Made by a program: the position numbers and the translations under genes. From NCBI RefSeq assembly GCF_003937915.1, contig NZ_RHUM01000004.1:161840-225839 (forward strand): a DNA stretch of 64,000 bases, read 5' to 3'. Shown here piece after piece: positions 1 through 9,646 of the stretch; within the stretch, counting starts at the first letter, position 1, and every line of letters begins with the position of its first letter. Origin of the DNA: Erwinia sp. 198. GTDB taxonomy: Bacteria; Pseudomonadota; Gammaproteobacteria; Enterobacterales; Enterobacteriaceae. A model generated the notes under the pieces. That model was not told the origin of the DNA, did not search any database, and saw only the letters and a list, made by a program, of their open reading frames with translations.

Positions 1-712
1 GCTGTAGCTCAATGCTTAATCTGATGGCGTGTTTCATATTGGTAACGCCGAGCTTTTTCACCGCGTTACCAATATGGTATTTAACCGTGGTGAGCTTGAT
101 GCCCAGAATTAACGCGATTTCCTGGTAGGATTTGCCTACGCTGGCCCAGTAAATAATCTCATTCTCTCTCTTAGAGAATATTTCCCGCGTGTTCATTTCA
201 TCAAAGTCAGTTTTTCTTGCCTGCTCCTGGTATAGCTCCGTCAGTTTTTCATGGGCGTTAATCAGCAGCATCTGCAATTTGCTTTTATTCGTCTGGATCA
301 CTTCTTCAATATTATCGTCACAGTGCTCGTCCAGCATGATTGAGAGCACGACAAGATTGTTATTATGGTCGTGAAGAACAAACGTATAGCCGTTGATGAT
401 ATTGTGGTTACGCGCCATATCAAAAAGCTTGGGAACCTTGACGCCTTTGTTCAGCATGATGTTTTCGTCCCATGAAAAGGGCGAAACGCGGTAAAGCGCC
501 GTGATCAGAACGGGGTCGATAAACTGAAAGTTGTTTTCGACATAAACCTGAAACCATTCCGGCCTGTTAGAAATTATGGAGAAATCTGCAGGGTTGCGCT
601 TACTCATAATCGCATAGGCATACTTAACGTTACTGAACTGAGTCAGTTTCCTCTCAAGGTAATCTTTTATTGAGGAATTAATAACCTGATTACTAAAATA
701 TGATTTAGACAT
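1..712 (-). CDS. EsaR/ExpR-like LuxR-family quorum-sensing regulator (3' end cut by window edge)
   Basis: The minus-strand frame is open from an ATG at 712 to the window edge, about 237 residues. An AGGGAG ribosome site lies 8 bases upstream of the ATG. The N-terminal part carries the autoinducer-binding layout of the EsaR family (conserved WFQVY, PFSWDEN, NGYTFVLHDH near residues 50-120). The C-terminal part is a LuxR/GerE helix-turn-helix (SKRENEIIYWAS, then TTVKYHI). Members of this family sense acyl-homoserine lactones, and several act as repressors released by ligand. The partner luxI gene is usually next door and convergent, which would place it just left of the window; this is inference. 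Only the last few residues are missing. Confidence 0.88.
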   Translation of the reverse strand, partial: MSKSYFSNQVINSSIKDYLERKLTQFSNVKYAYAIMSKRNPADFSIISNRPEWFQVYVENNFQFIDPVLITALYRVSPFSWDENIMLNKGVKVPKLFDMARNHNIINGYTFVLHDHNNNLVVLSIMLDEHCDDNIEEVIQTNKSKLQMLLINAHEKLTELYQEQARKTDFDEMNTREIFSKRENEIIYWASVGKSYQEIALILGIKLTTVKYHIGNAVKKLGVTNMKHAIRLSIELQ

Positions 713-1147
713 GTAATTATCTCCCTGAGAAAGTGGGGCTTCCATCGTCAATAGCCGACTTTACCATGTTTTTAAAGCCTGACCTAACGATGCACCCTGC
801 TCAGACAGGCTGTCATAGATGAGTGGCATTAAAGTGAATGGCGGAATAATGTTCAGCACGTCCGGCGCAGCCGAAAAATCATAGTAACTTTTTATGGAAG
901 CTGAAGAAACAGGACGTTGACGCAAGGGCACAATTTGATGAGAGAAGGGAGGGGGGAGAACCAAACCAGACCCTGACACGTCAATCATGAAGCAAAATTT
1001 ACGTGTTTATCCAGAAAATCTGAGAGTGGTTCCCTTGGTGTTGGCAAAAAAAACTTCTAATTACTTAATAGTATTATGTATTTATTGTTTTGTTCGCCAA
1101 TACAATACGACTTTCACTAACAAATTAATAGCCATACTTAAGTACAG

Positions 1148-2227
1148 TTAAGCACTGTCTTTTTTCAGATGGGTGTTTGCCCAGACGATGCCTTCAGCAT
1201 AATCGGCAGGTAAATCCTGAGCCAGCGCGGTCAGTGCCTGCTGAAGCGATTCATGGCTGGTATCGCACAGATTCAGATGCCCTACCTTCCGTCCCGGACG
1301 CACTTCTTTTTCATACCAGTGCAGGCGAACCAGCGGTTGCTCCAGCCACGCAAGGTTAACCGCCGTGCCGATCAGGTTAACCATGACCGAAGGTGTGCTG
1401 ACGACGGGCGCAGGCAAGGGCAGATCCAGAATGGCGCGCAGATGCAGCTCAAACTGGCTGATAGAAGCGCCGTTCTGCGTCCAGTGGCCGCTGTTGTGAA
1501 CACGAGGCGCCAGCTCGTTAATCAGCAGTCCTTCCGGCACTACAAAGCATTCCATTGCCATAACGCCCACATAGTCCAGCTCGTTCATAATAGCGGCCAG
1601 CATACTTTCAGCCTGCTGTTGACGTTCCGCATCCGGCGTCGGTAACGCGACGCTGGCGCGCAGAATACCGTCCTGATGCAGATTATGGGTCAGGGGATAG
1701 AAAACCGTGCGGCCATCATGAGCGCGAGCGCCAACCAGAGACACCTCGCCGGAAAAATTAATGCCCTGTTCCACAATACACTCGCCATAGCAATCCGCAG
1801 GCAGGGAAGCGACATCGTTCTGGCGTAAACGCCACTGGCCTCGACCATCGTAGCCGCCCGTACGGCGCTTAACGATAGCCAGCTCGCCCAGCCTGGCGAA
1901 AACATCGGGCCACTGCGCGGCATCGCTCAGCAGCTGCCAGGGCGCGGTTGCCAGGTTCAGCCGATCCAACAGCTGTTTTTGCGTCAGGCGATCGGCCAGC
2001 AGCGGAAAAATATCGCGGTTTACAAAGGCGTTGTGATGCGAGAGTTGGCGCGTCAACGCCGTTTCCGGCCAGCGCTCGATTTCCGCCGTGATCACGCTTT
2101 GTTGGATAGGCAGCGCTTCCGGTTCCGCATCCAACCCGACAGGATAAACGGCTATTCCCAGCGGTTCACCCGCCTGGCGTAGCATCCGCCCCAGCTGACC
2201 ATTTCCTAATACGCAGACTGGCTTCAT
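1148..2227 (-). CDS. purK: N5-carboxyaminoimidazole ribonucleotide synthase PurK
   Basis: This 359-residue ATP-grasp enzyme makes N5-carboxyaminoimidazole ribonucleotide from AIR, ATP and bicarbonate in purine synthesis. The N-terminus has the nucleotide-binding loop [13 protein letters not shown], and the middle has the family motifs [12 protein letters not shown] and [14 protein letters not shown]. Length fits the family (E. coli about 355). It overlaps the end of purE by four bases (ATGA), so the two are translated together. The product of PurK is the substrate of PurE. Confidence 0.97.
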   Translation of the reverse strand: MKPVCVLGNGQLGRMLRQAGEPLGIAVYPVGLDAEPEALPIQQSVITAEIERWPETALTRQLSHHNAFVNRDIFPLLADRLTQKQLLDRLNLATAPWQLLSDAAQWPDVFARLGELAIVKRRTGGYDGRGQWRLRQNDVASLPADCYGECIVEQGINFSGEVSLVGARAHDGRTVFYPLTHNLHQDGILRASVALPTPDAERQQQAESMLAAIMNELDYVGVMAMECFVVPEGLLINELAPRVHNSGHWTQNGASISQFELHLRAILDLPLPAPVVSTPSVMVNLIGTAVNLAWLEQPLVRLHWYEKEVRPGRKVGHLNLCDTSHESLQQALTALAQDLPADYAEGIVWANTHLKKDSA

Positions 2228-2733
2228 GCTTCCTCCCGTGGATCCGGATTATTCAGAACTTCGTCAGTCTGGCTCTGACGCCAGATGGACAGACGCTGGT
2301 TTAATTGTGCATCGTGCAGCGCCAGGATCTGTGCGGCCAGCAGGGCCGCATTAGCCGCGCCTGCTTTACCGATAGCCAGCGTGCCGACCGGGATGCCGCG
2401 CGGCATCTGGACAATGGAATAAAGGCTGTCAACGCCGCTCAGCGCTGCGCTCTGCACCGGTACGCCCAGCACGGGCACCAGCGTTTTCGCCGCCAGCATG
2501 CCGGGCAGGTGCGCCGCGCCGCCAGCGCCGGCGATAATAACCTGGATACCGTTCTCTGCGGCCTGTTCGGCAAAGCTGAACAGCTTGTCCGGCGTACGGT
2601 GCGCTGAAACCACTTCACAATGAAAAGGAACGGCCAGGCTGGTGAGAATGTCCGCGGCAAATTGCATGGTTGCCCAGTCACTTTTAGAACCCATTACAAT
2701 GGCGATGCGGGCCGGTGCGGCAGTAGAAGACAT
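2224..2733 (-). CDS. purE: N5-CAIR mutase PurE
   Basis: PurE is a cytoplasmic mutase that converts N5-CAIR to CAIR. The GSKSDW motif lies near residue 15, followed by SAHRTPD and the [11 protein letters not shown] loop, all diagnostic. The start is placed at the ATG at 2733 because AGGAG lies 11 bases upstream. A longer frame starting at 2760 would swallow that ribosome site. The result is 169 residues, the usual length. It is the first gene of purEK, and a PurR operator lies about 95 bases upstream. Confidence 0.97.
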   Translation of the reverse strand: MSSTAAPARIAIVMGSKSDWATMQFAADILTSLAVPFHCEVVSAHRTPDKLFSFAEQAAENGIQVIIAGAGGAAHLPGMLAAKTLVPVLGVPVQSAALSGVDSLYSIVQMPRGIPVGTLAIGKAGAANAALLAAQILALHDAQLNQRLSIWRQSQTDEVLNNPDPREEA

Positions 2734-2827
2734 GCGGGTGTGACTCCTGTGATTATACAAACAGTGTCTGAAAGCTGGTCGGTCAGCCAGACAGGAAGGG
2801 CTGAGAGAATAGCATGACTCATCGGGC

Positions 2828-2843
2828 AGGAAAACGGTTGCGT
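2828..2843 (-). promoter_or_regulatory. PurR operator upstream of purEK
   Basis: The minus strand reads ACGCAACCGTTTTCCT, which matches the PurR box ACGCAAACGTTTTCGT at 14 of 16 positions. It sits upstream of purE, as in E. coli, so purine-dependent repression is expected. The rest of 2734-2999 shows no gene. Confidence 0.75.
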
Positions 2844-2999
2844 CGGTTCAATCGCGTCACGGAACAGGGAACTTCGCGCCTGTCAGCCTACCCGCAGCAG
2901 GCTTAAAGCCCCTGCATCAGACGCCGGCGCGTTAAGCCGGGGAGCCTTTGGCGTAGCGCAGGCAGCACGTGTTTTGACAGAGGGCAATACGTAAGGAGT

Positions 3000-3725
3000 T
3001 TACAGGGGAAAAGCGATCGGTTCTGCCCCGGATGAGGTCACGCGGATCATCGATCCTTCGGTGTGCCAGGCGCCCAGCACCACGCGTTCGGCGGGCAGAC
3101 CGTTAACGGTGAGCCTGTGAACGGCGGGGCGGTGCGTATGGCCATGAATAAGGCACTGCACCTGATAGCGGCTCATCGTATGGGTAACGGCCTCTTCATT
3201 GACGTCCATAATCGCCATCGTTTTGCTGCTGTTGGCCTGCTTGCTGCCAGCCCGCATTTTCTGAGCAATACGCTGGCGCAGCGCCAGCGGCAGCGACAGG
3301 AAAAGCTTTTGCAGCCAGCGCCGATGCACCTTACGGCGAAAGCGCTGATAGCCTTCGTCATCAGTACACAGCGTGTCGCCATGCATAATCAGCAGCGGCC
3401 GGCCATACAGCTCGAGCCGTTGCGCTTCCGGCAGCAGCCGCATACCGCATGATTTTGCAAAGCGCTGACCGAGCAGGAAATCGCGATTGCCGTGAATAAA
3501 GTAGCAGGGAACGCCCGCCAGCCTTAACTCATCAAGCGCGGCGGCGACTTTGGCGTGAAGCGGATTGGGATCGTCATCGCCAATCCATGCCTCAAACAGG
3601 TCGCCGAGGATGTACAGCGCATCGGCCTGACGCGCGTCACGCCGCAAAAAAGCAAGAAAACCGGCAGTGATTGCCGGTTCTTCTTCACACAGATGCAAAT
3701 CTGCGATAAACAGCGTATGCGACAT
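3000..3725 (-). CDS. lpxH: UDP-2,3-diacylglucosamine hydrolase LpxH
   Basis: LpxH hydrolyses UDP-2,3-diacylglucosamine to lipid X in lipid A synthesis, at the inner face of the inner membrane. The calcineurin-type metallophosphatase motifs are all present in order: ADLHL near residue 8, GDLFE near 41, GNRD near 79, MHGD near 114 and GHTH near 195. Length is 241, as usual. The start codon overlaps the ppiB stop codon (TAATG), so the pair is one transcript. Confidence 0.97.
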   Translation of the reverse strand: MSHTLFIADLHLCEEEPAITAGFLAFLRRDARQADALYILGDLFEAWIGDDDPNPLHAKVAAALDELRLAGVPCYFIHGNRDFLLGQRFAKSCGMRLLPEAQRLELYGRPLLIMHGDTLCTDDEGYQRFRRKVHRRWLQKLFLSLPLALRQRIAQKMRAGSKQANSSKTMAIMDVNEEAVTHTMSRYQVQCLIHGHTHRPAVHRLTVNGLPAERVVLGAWHTEGSMIRVTSSGAEPIAFPL

Positions 3726-4219
3726 TATTCGCTAACGGTGACTTTCTGGATCACGACGTCTTCTTTCGGCACGTCCTGATGCATTCCGCTGCGGCCGGTA
3801 GAAACGGCTTTGATTTTCTCAACCACGTCCATGCCTTCCACAACTTCAGCAAAGACGCAGTAGCCCCAGCCCTGCAGACTTTCGTCACGGAAGTTCAGGA
3901 AGTCGTTATCCGCCACGTTAATGAAGAACTGCGCGGTTGCGGAGTGTGGCGCCTGGGTACGGGCCATCGCCAGCGTACCTTTGGTGTTTTTCAGGCCGTT
4001 ATTGGCTTCGTTACGGATTTCCGCTTTGGTGGCTTTCTGCTGCATGCCAGGCTCAAAACCGCCGCCCTGGATCATAAAGCCGTTGATAACACGGTGGAAA
4101 ATGGTGTTGTCGTAAAAACCTTCACGGCAGTAATCCAGGAAGTTTTTAACAGTTTCAGGCGCTTTATCGTCAAAGGTTTTGATAACGATATCGCCATGGT
4201 TAGTCTGGAAAGTGACCAT
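3725..4219 (-). CDS. ppiB: Peptidyl-prolyl cis-trans isomerase B (cyclophilin)
   Basis: This 164-residue cytoplasmic cyclophilin has no signal peptide. The catalytic core is visible as [13 protein letters not shown] near residues 40-52, followed by [17 protein letters not shown], where PpiB and the periplasmic PpiA share active-site residues. It is first in the ppiB-lpxH pair and divergent from cysS, with 231 bases between the two start codons. Confidence 0.96.
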   Translation of the reverse strand: MVTFQTNHGDIVIKTFDDKAPETVKNFLDYCREGFYDNTIFHRVINGFMIQGGGFEPGMQQKATKAEIRNEANNGLKNTKGTLAMARTQAPHSATAQFFINVADNDFLNFRDESLQGWGYCVFAEVVEGMDVVEKIKAVSTGRSGMHQDVPKEDVVIQKVTVSE

Positions 4220-4450
4220 ATTCTCATCCTGTAAAGGTTGAAGGGGTGGATTTAGCTGCCGTCAGCGGAATAATCAGGCTGACAGGCGATAAAATAGAGG
4301 GCTCTTATATCACAAAATGTGATGACGAGTCAGCCCTGCCGCATAAACGGAAGCGTACCTGACCTTGCTTTGCGTGGCGCTTGCGTTAACAATACGGCAG
4401 AATATGCCTGTTACTATCACGATCGCACACGTTAAAAACGGAATGTCTCA

Positions 4451-5839
4451 ATGCTAAAGATTTTCAATACCCTGAGTCGTCAAAAAGAGGAATTTAAGCC
4501 TATTCATGCCGGGCAAATCGGCATGTACGTGTGCGGCATCACCGTCTATGACCTCTGTCATATTGGTCACGGGCGCACCTTTATTGCCTTTGACGTCGTC
4601 GCCCGCTATCTGCGCTATTCAGGCTACTCGCTGAAGTACGTGCGTAACATCACCGATATTGATGACAAAATCATCAAGCGCGCCAACGAAAACGGCGAAA
4701 CTATCGACGTGCTGACCGATCGGATGATCGCGGAAATGCACGCTGACTTCGCCGCGCTGAATATTCTGCCGCCGGATCTGGAACCTCGCGCTACGCATCA
4801 TATCGCCGACATCATTGAACTGGTCTGCAAGCTGATTGAGCGCGACCATGCTTACGTCGCCAGCAACGGCGACGTGATGTTCTCTGTTGCCAGCGATGCC
4901 GATTACGGCCTGCTGTCGCGTCAGGATCTGGAACAGCTCCAGGCCGGCGCGCGCGTTGAGGTGGCCGCCGATGTTAAACGTAATCCTATGGACTTTGTGC
5001 TGTGGAAAATGTCCAAGGCCAATGAGCCGGGCTGGCCTTCGCCGTGGGGTGAGGGGCGTCCGGGCTGGCATATTGAATGTTCCGCCATGAACTGCAAGCA
5101 GCTTGGCGAACACTTCGATATTCACGGCGGCGGTTCCGACCTGATGTTCCCGCACCATGAAAACGAAATTGCCCAGTCTACCTGCGCGCATGACGGCCCC
5201 TACGTCAACTACTGGATGCATTCCGGCATGGTGATGGTTGATCGTGAAAAGATGTCCAAGTCGCTGAACAACTTCTTTACCGTGCGCGATGTGCTGAGCT
5301 ATTTCGATGCCGAGACCGTGCGCTACTTCCTGATGTCGGGCCACTATCGCAGCCAGCTGAACTACGGCGAAGATAACCTGAAGCAGGCGCGCGCGGCGCT
5401 GGAAAGGCTTTATACCGCGCTGCGCAACACCGATCCGCAGGCTGAAGCCGTGGGCGGCGAGGCTTTTGAAGCCCGTTTCCGCGAGGCGATGGACGACGAT
5501 TTCAACACGCCGGAAGCTTATTCCGTGCTCTTTGATATGGCGCGCGACGTTAACCGCCTGAAAACCGAAGACAGGGCGGCCGCAAACGGGCTGGCGGCCA
5601 AATTGCGCCAGCTGGCTGGCGTGCTGGGCCTGCTGGAACAGGATCCTGAAGTCTTTTTGCAAAGCGGTGCGCAAAGTAACGATGATGAGGTCGCCGAAAT
5701 TGAAGCGCTGATCAAAATGCGTCTGGATGCGCGTAAAGAGAAAAACTGGGCTCAGGCTGACCTGGCGCGTGACAAGCTGGTCGGGATGGGGATCGTGCTG
5801 GAAGACGGCCCGCAGGGAACCAGCTGGCGTCGTAAATAA
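4451..5839 (+). CDS. cysS: Cysteinyl-tRNA synthetase
   Basis: CysS charges tRNA-Cys. It is a class I synthetase of 462 residues, the normal length. The HIGH-type motif appears as HIGHGRT near residue 37, the KMSKS loop as EKMSKSLNN near residue 266, and the zinc ligands include Cys28, Cys209 and the HENE motif near 234. A strong rho-independent terminator follows directly. Confidence 0.98.
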   Translation: MLKIFNTLSRQKEEFKPIHAGQIGMYVCGITVYDLCHIGHGRTFIAFDVVARYLRYSGYSLKYVRNITDIDDKIIKRANENGETIDVLTDRMIAEMHADFAALNILPPDLEPRATHHIADIIELVCKLIERDHAYVASNGDVMFSVASDADYGLLSRQDLEQLQAGARVEVAADVKRNPMDFVLWKMSKANEPGWPSPWGEGRPGWHIECSAMNCKQLGEHFDIHGGGSDLMFPHHENEIAQSTCAHDGPYVNYWMHSGMVMVDREKMSKSLNNFFTVRDVLSYFDAETVRYFLMSGHYRSQLNYGEDNLKQARAALERLYTALRNTDPQAEAVGGEAFEARFREAMDDDFNTPEAYSVLFDMARDVNRLKTEDRAAANGLAAKLRQLAGVLGLLEQDPEVFLQSGAQSNDDEVAEIEALIKMRLDARKEKNWAQADLARDKLVGMGIVLEDGPQGTSWRRK

Positions 5840-5849
5840 GCTAAAAAAG

Positions 5850-5880
5850 TTCAGGAGCCGACTGGCTCCTGAATGGTTTT
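5850..5880 (+). terminator. Rho-independent terminator of cysS
   Basis: A perfect 10-base-pair stem (TTCAGGAGCC / GGCTCCTGAA) with loop GACT is followed by TGGTTTT, 11 bases after the cysS stop. Confidence 0.9.
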
Positions 5881-5930
5881 GACTTTCTTCAACGACCGCT
5901 CGGCTTTTAAAATGCCGACGGTAGCCGACT

Positions 5931-6143
5931 TTACTCAGCAACGGTGATGCTGTTGCCGTTAAAGCTCACGGTCTGGCCCGCAACGATTTTACAGCGTTTA
6001 CGGGTTTCTGTTTTACCATCTACCATAACCTGGCCGTCCGCGATGGCGTCTTTTGCCGCACCGCCGCTTTCCACCCAACCTTCCAGCTTCAGCAGATCGC
6101 ATAAATCGACGTGGGCATGTTTACCCAGAGAAAAAGTTGCCAT
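5931..6143 (-). CDS. ybcJ: S4-like RNA-binding protein YbcJ
   Basis: This 70-residue protein consists almost entirely of one S4-type RNA-binding fold. The helix-strand pattern KLEGWVESGGAAKDAI, then DGQVMVDGKTETRKRCKI, is typical of the YbcJ family. The start overlaps the folD stop (TAATG), so the two are coupled. The cellular role of YbcJ is not well defined; RNA binding is inferred from the fold. Confidence 0.93.
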   Translation of the reverse strand: MATFSLGKHAHVDLCDLLKLEGWVESGGAAKDAIADGQVMVDGKTETRKRCKIVAGQTVSFNGNSITVAE

Positions 6144-7009
6144 TATTGTACTGCTCCATCATGAAATTCTTCGCAGGCTTGCAGGGTATTCTGAATCAGC
6201 GTGGCCACGGTCATCGGGCCAACACCGCCTGGAACCGGCGTAATATAAGCTGCCCGCTCGGAAGCTGCAGCAAAATCTACGTCACCAACCACTTTGCCGC
6301 TTTCCAGACGATTAATGCCCACGTCAATCACGATCGCGCCGGGCTTGATCCAGTCGCCCGGAATAAAGTTTGGTTTACCTACGGCCACCACCAACAGATC
6401 GGCATGTTCGATATGGTGACGAAGGTTTTTGGTAAAGCGATGGGTAACGGTAGTCGTGCAGCCTGCCAGCAGCAGCTCCATGCTCATTGGACGACCAACG
6501 ATATTGGACGCGCCAACCACCACGGCGTTCAGGCCAAAGGTGTCAATGCTGTAACGCTCAAGCAGCGTGACGATGCCGCGCGGCGTACAGGGACGCAGCT
6601 TAGGCGCGCGCTGGCACAGGCGACCAACGTTATAAGGATGGAATCCATCGACATCTTTTGACGGCGAGATGCGCTCCAGCACCTTAACGTTATCAATGCC
6701 TGCCGGGAGCGGCAGCTGCACCAGAATACCGTCAATTTCGCTGTCGTCGTTCAGCTTATCAATCAGCGCCAGCAGCTCCGCTTCGCTGGTGGAGGCCGGC
6801 AAATCGTAAGAGCGGGAGATAAAGCCCACTTCTTCACAGGCGCGACGTTTGCTGCCCACGTAGATTTGCGAAGCCGGGTTCTCGCCTACCAGTACCACCG
6901 CCAGGCCAGGCGCGCGTTTACCTGCGGCCAGACGCTGCTGCACTTTTTCTGCAACCTCAAGGCGCACCTGCTGCGCAATCGTTTTACCGTCAATAATCTT
7001 TGCTGCCAT
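6143..7009 (-). CDS. folD: Bifunctional methylenetetrahydrofolate dehydrogenase/cyclohydrolase FolD
   Basis: FolD interconverts 5,10-methylene-, methenyl- and 10-formyl-tetrahydrofolate in the cytosol with NADP. At 288 residues it matches the family. Signature motifs include the active-site lysine region [13 protein letters not shown] near residue 52, the QLPLP motif near 100, and the Rossmann stretch [12 protein letters not shown] near 162. As in E. coli, argU lies beside it. Confidence 0.98.
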   Translation of the reverse strand: MAAKIIDGKTIAQQVRLEVAEKVQQRLAAGKRAPGLAVVLVGENPASQIYVGSKRRACEEVGFISRSYDLPASTSEAELLALIDKLNDDSEIDGILVQLPLPAGIDNVKVLERISPSKDVDGFHPYNVGRLCQRAPKLRPCTPRGIVTLLERYSIDTFGLNAVVVGASNIVGRPMSMELLLAGCTTTVTHRFTKNLRHHIEHADLLVVAVGKPNFIPGDWIKPGAIVIDVGINRLESGKVVGDVDFAAASERAAYITPVPGGVGPMTVATLIQNTLQACEEFHDGAVQ

Positions 7010-7147
7010 CAGAGAGAGGATCCATCTGTGTTAAGTTGAAACGGGAGATGGCGCCTATTCTGGCAGAAGCGCGCGCCGCTGTCAGGCACAGATTCGGCGC
7101 TGGCTGTTCAATAGTGCAGCAACAGATTGGCCTGGTAAGCAAAATCG

Positions 7148-7175
7148 TTGACTCGACGGCTTCGCGCCGTATAAT
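7148..7175 (+). promoter_or_regulatory. Sigma-70 promoter of argU
   Basis: TTGACT (7148-7153) and TATAAT (7170-7175) are 16 bases apart, and the first base of the tRNA lies 17 bases after the -10 box. The discriminator is C-rich, as expected of stable-RNA promoters. Confidence 0.85.
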
Positions 7176-7192
7176 CCGACCCTGTTCCCCAT

Positions 7193-7269
7193 GCGCCCTT
7201 AGCTCAGTTGGATAGAGCACCGGCCTTCTAAGCCGTAGGTCACAGGTTCGAATCCTGTAGGGCGTACCA
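7193..7269 (+). tRNA. argU: tRNA-Arg(TCT), argU
   Basis: A full 77-base tRNA with encoded CCA, anticodon TCT in the loop CTTCTAA and T arm AGGTTCGAATCCT. It reads the rare AGA codon. The acceptor stem closes with G1-T72 and discriminator A73, whereas E. coli argU as I recall it has G1-C72 and G73. The changed bases fall in the 3' part used as an attachment site, so they may have been replaced by an integrating element (inference). Confidence 0.96.
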
Positions 7270-7270
7270 T
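7244..7270 (+). repeat. Attachment-site copy 1 (argU 3' end)
   Basis: The T-arm to CCA segment of argU begins AGGTTCGAATCCTGTAGG. A diverged copy starting AGGTTTAAATCCTGTAGG lies at 11329-11351 (16 of 18 bases identical). Integrase-like genes start about 15 bases after each copy in the same orientation, the layout of tandem tRNA-borne integrative elements. Confidence 0.7.
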
Positions 7271-7284
7271 TACTTTTCAATAGA

Positions 7285-8448
7285 TTACGCTAGATTTAAT
7301 CCCACCTGATTTCCGCCTTGTGTTGTACTTGTGTCGTCACTCCCCAAAAGTGAGTCAATTTTACGCGCATGTTCGGTCAGATGGTTCGGTGCCAGATGCG
7401 CATACCGGCGCACCATTTTTATCGACTCTCAGCCACCCATTTCCTGTAAAGCAGAAAGCGGAACGCCGGACTGTATCAGCCAGCTTGCCCAGGTATGACG
7501 CAGATCGTGAAAACAGAAATGTTCAATCCCGGCCCGCTTGAGTGCCAGGCGCCATGACGTGTTATCATCACGCCGCATCTTCCTGACGGCTGCTGTTTTC
7601 GTTCCACCGTGTCTGGTGGCCGCTTTGGTGTGCACAAACACCCATCGGGAATGCTTCCCTGTCTGCTTCTTCAGCACCCTGCACGCCGTAGCATTCAGAG
7701 CCACGCCAATAGCCTTGCCCGCTTTGGCGTTCTCTGGGTTTATCCAGGCGACCTTTCTTTGCATATCCACCTGAGTCCATTCCAGATCGATAATGTTTGA
7801 CCGGCGCAGACCGGTAGAAAGCGCAAACACGATTACCTGCCTGATGCTGTCCGGCGCACAATCAATCAGCCTGTTCGCTTCCTCCCGCATCAGCCAGCGT
7901 ATCCTTTTGCTGATCGGCTTCTTCGTTTTGATAACCGGTGCCGTTTTTATCCACCCCCACTCATTTGCCGCCGCGCGTAGCAGCGAGCGCATGAATGAAA
8001 GGTAATGGCTTCTGGTTCCTGCACTGACCGGCTTGTCCTTGAAATCCGGCACGGGCCTCCCATCCTGTAGTGCCGCGTCATGCTGAACTTCCCATTTTCT
8101 ACGGTGATTACGGTTCACCATCTTGCTGACGATTTTCTGTATTTCCTCGCTTGTGATGGTGGATATGTCACGGCCCGAGAAATGCCCGACGAAGAACTCC
8201 ATCTTTACCTTGTCATCGTCAAGGCTGCGCTTATGCTCCTTTTCGTCCAGCCAGCGCAGGCAGGCATCCTCAAACGTCCGTGTCGGTAAATCTCCAATTT
8301 CATCGACCCGCCAGGCTTCTGCCTTTAGCTTGTCGTGAAGCTCTAAGGCCTGCTTCTTGTCCGCAGTGCCAGGCGAGCGCCTAACTCTTTTGCCTGCCGG
8401 GGTAAAGAAATGACAGTGCCATACTCCGCCTCTGAGGGTGATTGACAT
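7285..8448 (-). pseudogene. Tyrosine site-specific integrase, interrupted by an in-frame TGA
   Basis: The frame from 8448 encodes a tyrosine recombinase with N-terminal arm-binding and core domains and a catalytic domain including FHDLRHTWASW. At 7429-7431 a TGA replaces the Trp codon expected after QEMGG. In the same frame the sequence then continues as [17 protein letters not shown] with the nucleophile Tyr, and stops at 7285. Read through, it is 387 residues, a normal integrase length. As it stands the product lacks the catalytic tyrosine, so it should be inactive. The start overlaps an upstream helix-turn-helix gene by 106 bases. Confidence 0.9.
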
Positions 8449-8672
8449 AGTGCTACTCCTTTGGCGCTATCACCCATGCTCGCCGGGCGATTCTGAGGTG
8501 GATTGGAAAGATAATCAATACAGGCAGAACGGAGTACCAGGTACTTTCCGGACGTTCCGCCAGTCTGCCGGCCGACCAGATCGCCACGCTTTATCATGTT
8601 GTTGACCGTGCACGAGGAGACTTTAAGAAATGCGGCGGCTTCCGCCAGGGTGAGCGGTTCATCATTTGCCAT
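8343..8672 (-). CDS. Helix-turn-helix (excisionase/AlpA-like) regulator
   Basis: This 109-residue product has an N-terminal MerR/excisionase-type helix-turn-helix (LTLAEAAAFLKVSSCTVNNM, residues about 6-25), followed by the wing-like RGDLVGRQTGGTSGKYLV. The tail is low in features. It overlaps the integrase start, a common arrangement of directionality factor and integrase genes. Its likely role is DNA binding in excision or regulation of the element; which one cannot be told from sequence. Confidence 0.75.
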   Translation of the reverse strand: MANDEPLTLAEAAAFLKVSSCTVNNMIKRGDLVGRQTGGTSGKYLVLRSACIDYLSNPPQNRPASMGDSAKGVALCQSPSEAEYGTVISLPRQAKELGARLALRTRSRP

Positions 8673-8702
8673 CGCGGCCGCGCCGGTACATTGCGATTTT
8701 CT

Positions 8703-8984
8703 TCATACCCACTCCTGCTTTTCAGCACGGCCGGCGCCATGAATACGTATCGTGTAATCGTGGTAAACGGGGGTGTTATTGAATGGCTCAGGCATCAGGA
8801 TTTGCGGCAGCTGCGGATAATGAGCTGCCTCACTCGCCATGCGGGCCGTCTCGGCACCACCGCGACTTTGCACCAGGCTAAAGTGTCGATGGTGTTGCTC
8901 GCCGTCCTTAGCCGCTTGCCATGCCGCCAGACAATCAGCGGCAATAGCTTCCTGCTGGCGCTCGCGCTCAGGTTTAGGGCGCAA
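8703..8984 (-). CDS. Phage-type small protein of unknown function
   Basis: A 93-residue frame starts at a TTG (8984), with GAGG 9 bases upstream. It is rich in Ala, Glu and His in the first half and ends PVYHDYTIRIHGAG. I do not recognise the family. Position between an integrase/regulator pair and other short minus-strand frames fits a phage or satellite early region. It may also be the displaced end of the frame just upstream, which stops at 8974. Confidence 0.4.
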   Translation of the reverse strand: MRPKPERERQQEAIAADCLAAWQAAKDGEQHHRHFSLVQSRGGAETARMASEAAHYPQLPQILMPEPFNNTPVYHDYTIRIHGAGRAEKQEWV

Positions 8985-9190
8985 CGATGCGACCCTCTGG
9001 TGAAAATTGTTGTGCGGTATGGGTGTTCCTGTAGGTTATTCGGCGCGGCGCCGGTTCCAGCTCGGATTTGCGAATGTCGTAGACGTCTTTGGCTTTTGCT
9101 TGCTGCTCAGTTCCGCGTAGAGTTCGCCACGCTTCTTCAAACGCTGGCTTCAACTCTTCGACTGACTTTACAGAACAGGCGCGGGCGGCA
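8974..9190 (-). pseudogene. Fragment of a phage-type gene (5' end missing)
   Basis: A minus-strand frame reads from about 9190 to a TAA at 8974 with a natural protein-like composition (VKSVEELKPAFEEAWRTL near its beginning, KAKDVYDIRKSELEPAP later). No start codon with a ribosome site is visible. The opposite strand holds another gene fragment that begins near the same point, so this looks like a breakpoint between two decayed genes. Confidence 0.4.
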
Positions 9191-9335
9191 GTGTGAGCTG
9201 TACGGCAAGGCGGTTTATCAACTGGTGGCAGAGGGGCGGCAGGTCACGAACGAGAGCCAGGCGGGAGCGATTGAGGAGCTGAGCACTGGCGAACCTGATT
9301 TGGCTGCGGATTTTGCGTTGCAGTTGCTGAAGTAG
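9183..9335 (+). pseudogene. 3' fragment of a small gene on the plus strand
   Basis: The last about 50 codons of a plus-strand frame are protein-like (LYGKAVYQLVAEGRQVTNES, then EELSTGEPDLAADFALQLLK), whereas the same frame further upstream is not. The helical pattern resembles small AriR/YmgB-type or phage accessory proteins, but I cannot assign it. Probably a truncated remnant. Confidence 0.4.
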
Positions 9336-9363
9336 CGAAAGGCCCAGCGAAAGCCGGGCGTAA

Positions 9364-9558
9364 TTACCTTTTTCTCTTAAATAGGCGATCGCAGGCTATA
9401 GATGTGATGATTAAGAACGATACTATTTTCAATAGTGCATACTCATACCAGTATGTGACGACAAAAAAAGCAAAAGCGAGCGTTAACATTAAAGGCAATC
9501 GCACACAGAATATTTCCCACAGGAAATCTTGCCACCAATATTTAAAGATTTTTTTCAT
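9364..9558 (-). CDS. Small membrane protein
   Basis: This 64-residue basic protein has two hydrophobic stretches (about residues 20-37 and 42-55) and a KRKR tail. It begins MKKIFKYWWQDF. I do not recognise it. AT-rich composition differs from the housekeeping genes and fits the mobile region. Confidence 0.5.
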   Translation of the reverse strand: MKKIFKYWWQDFLWEIFCVRLPLMLTLAFAFFVVTYWYEYALLKIVSFLIITSIACDRLFKRKR

Positions 9559-9646
9559 TGTATGAGCCTTATAATATCTACTGCTATTTACTCGTCAGTT
9601 AATGAAAATCGTGACTTAACATCTATTCGAGTGGTTATTGGTTCTA

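Noticed and set aside
189..374. 61-codon plus-strand frame
   Set aside because: Antisense to the well-supported LuxR-family gene.
761..988. 75-codon minus-strand frame between the LuxR gene and purK
   Set aside because: No ribosome site before its ATG, proline-rich atypical start and no recognisable pattern. At best a remnant; 713-1147 is otherwise geneless and AT-rich at its right end.
2870..2900. GGAACT that might begin a hrp box
   Set aside because: No CCAC element 15-16 bases downstream.
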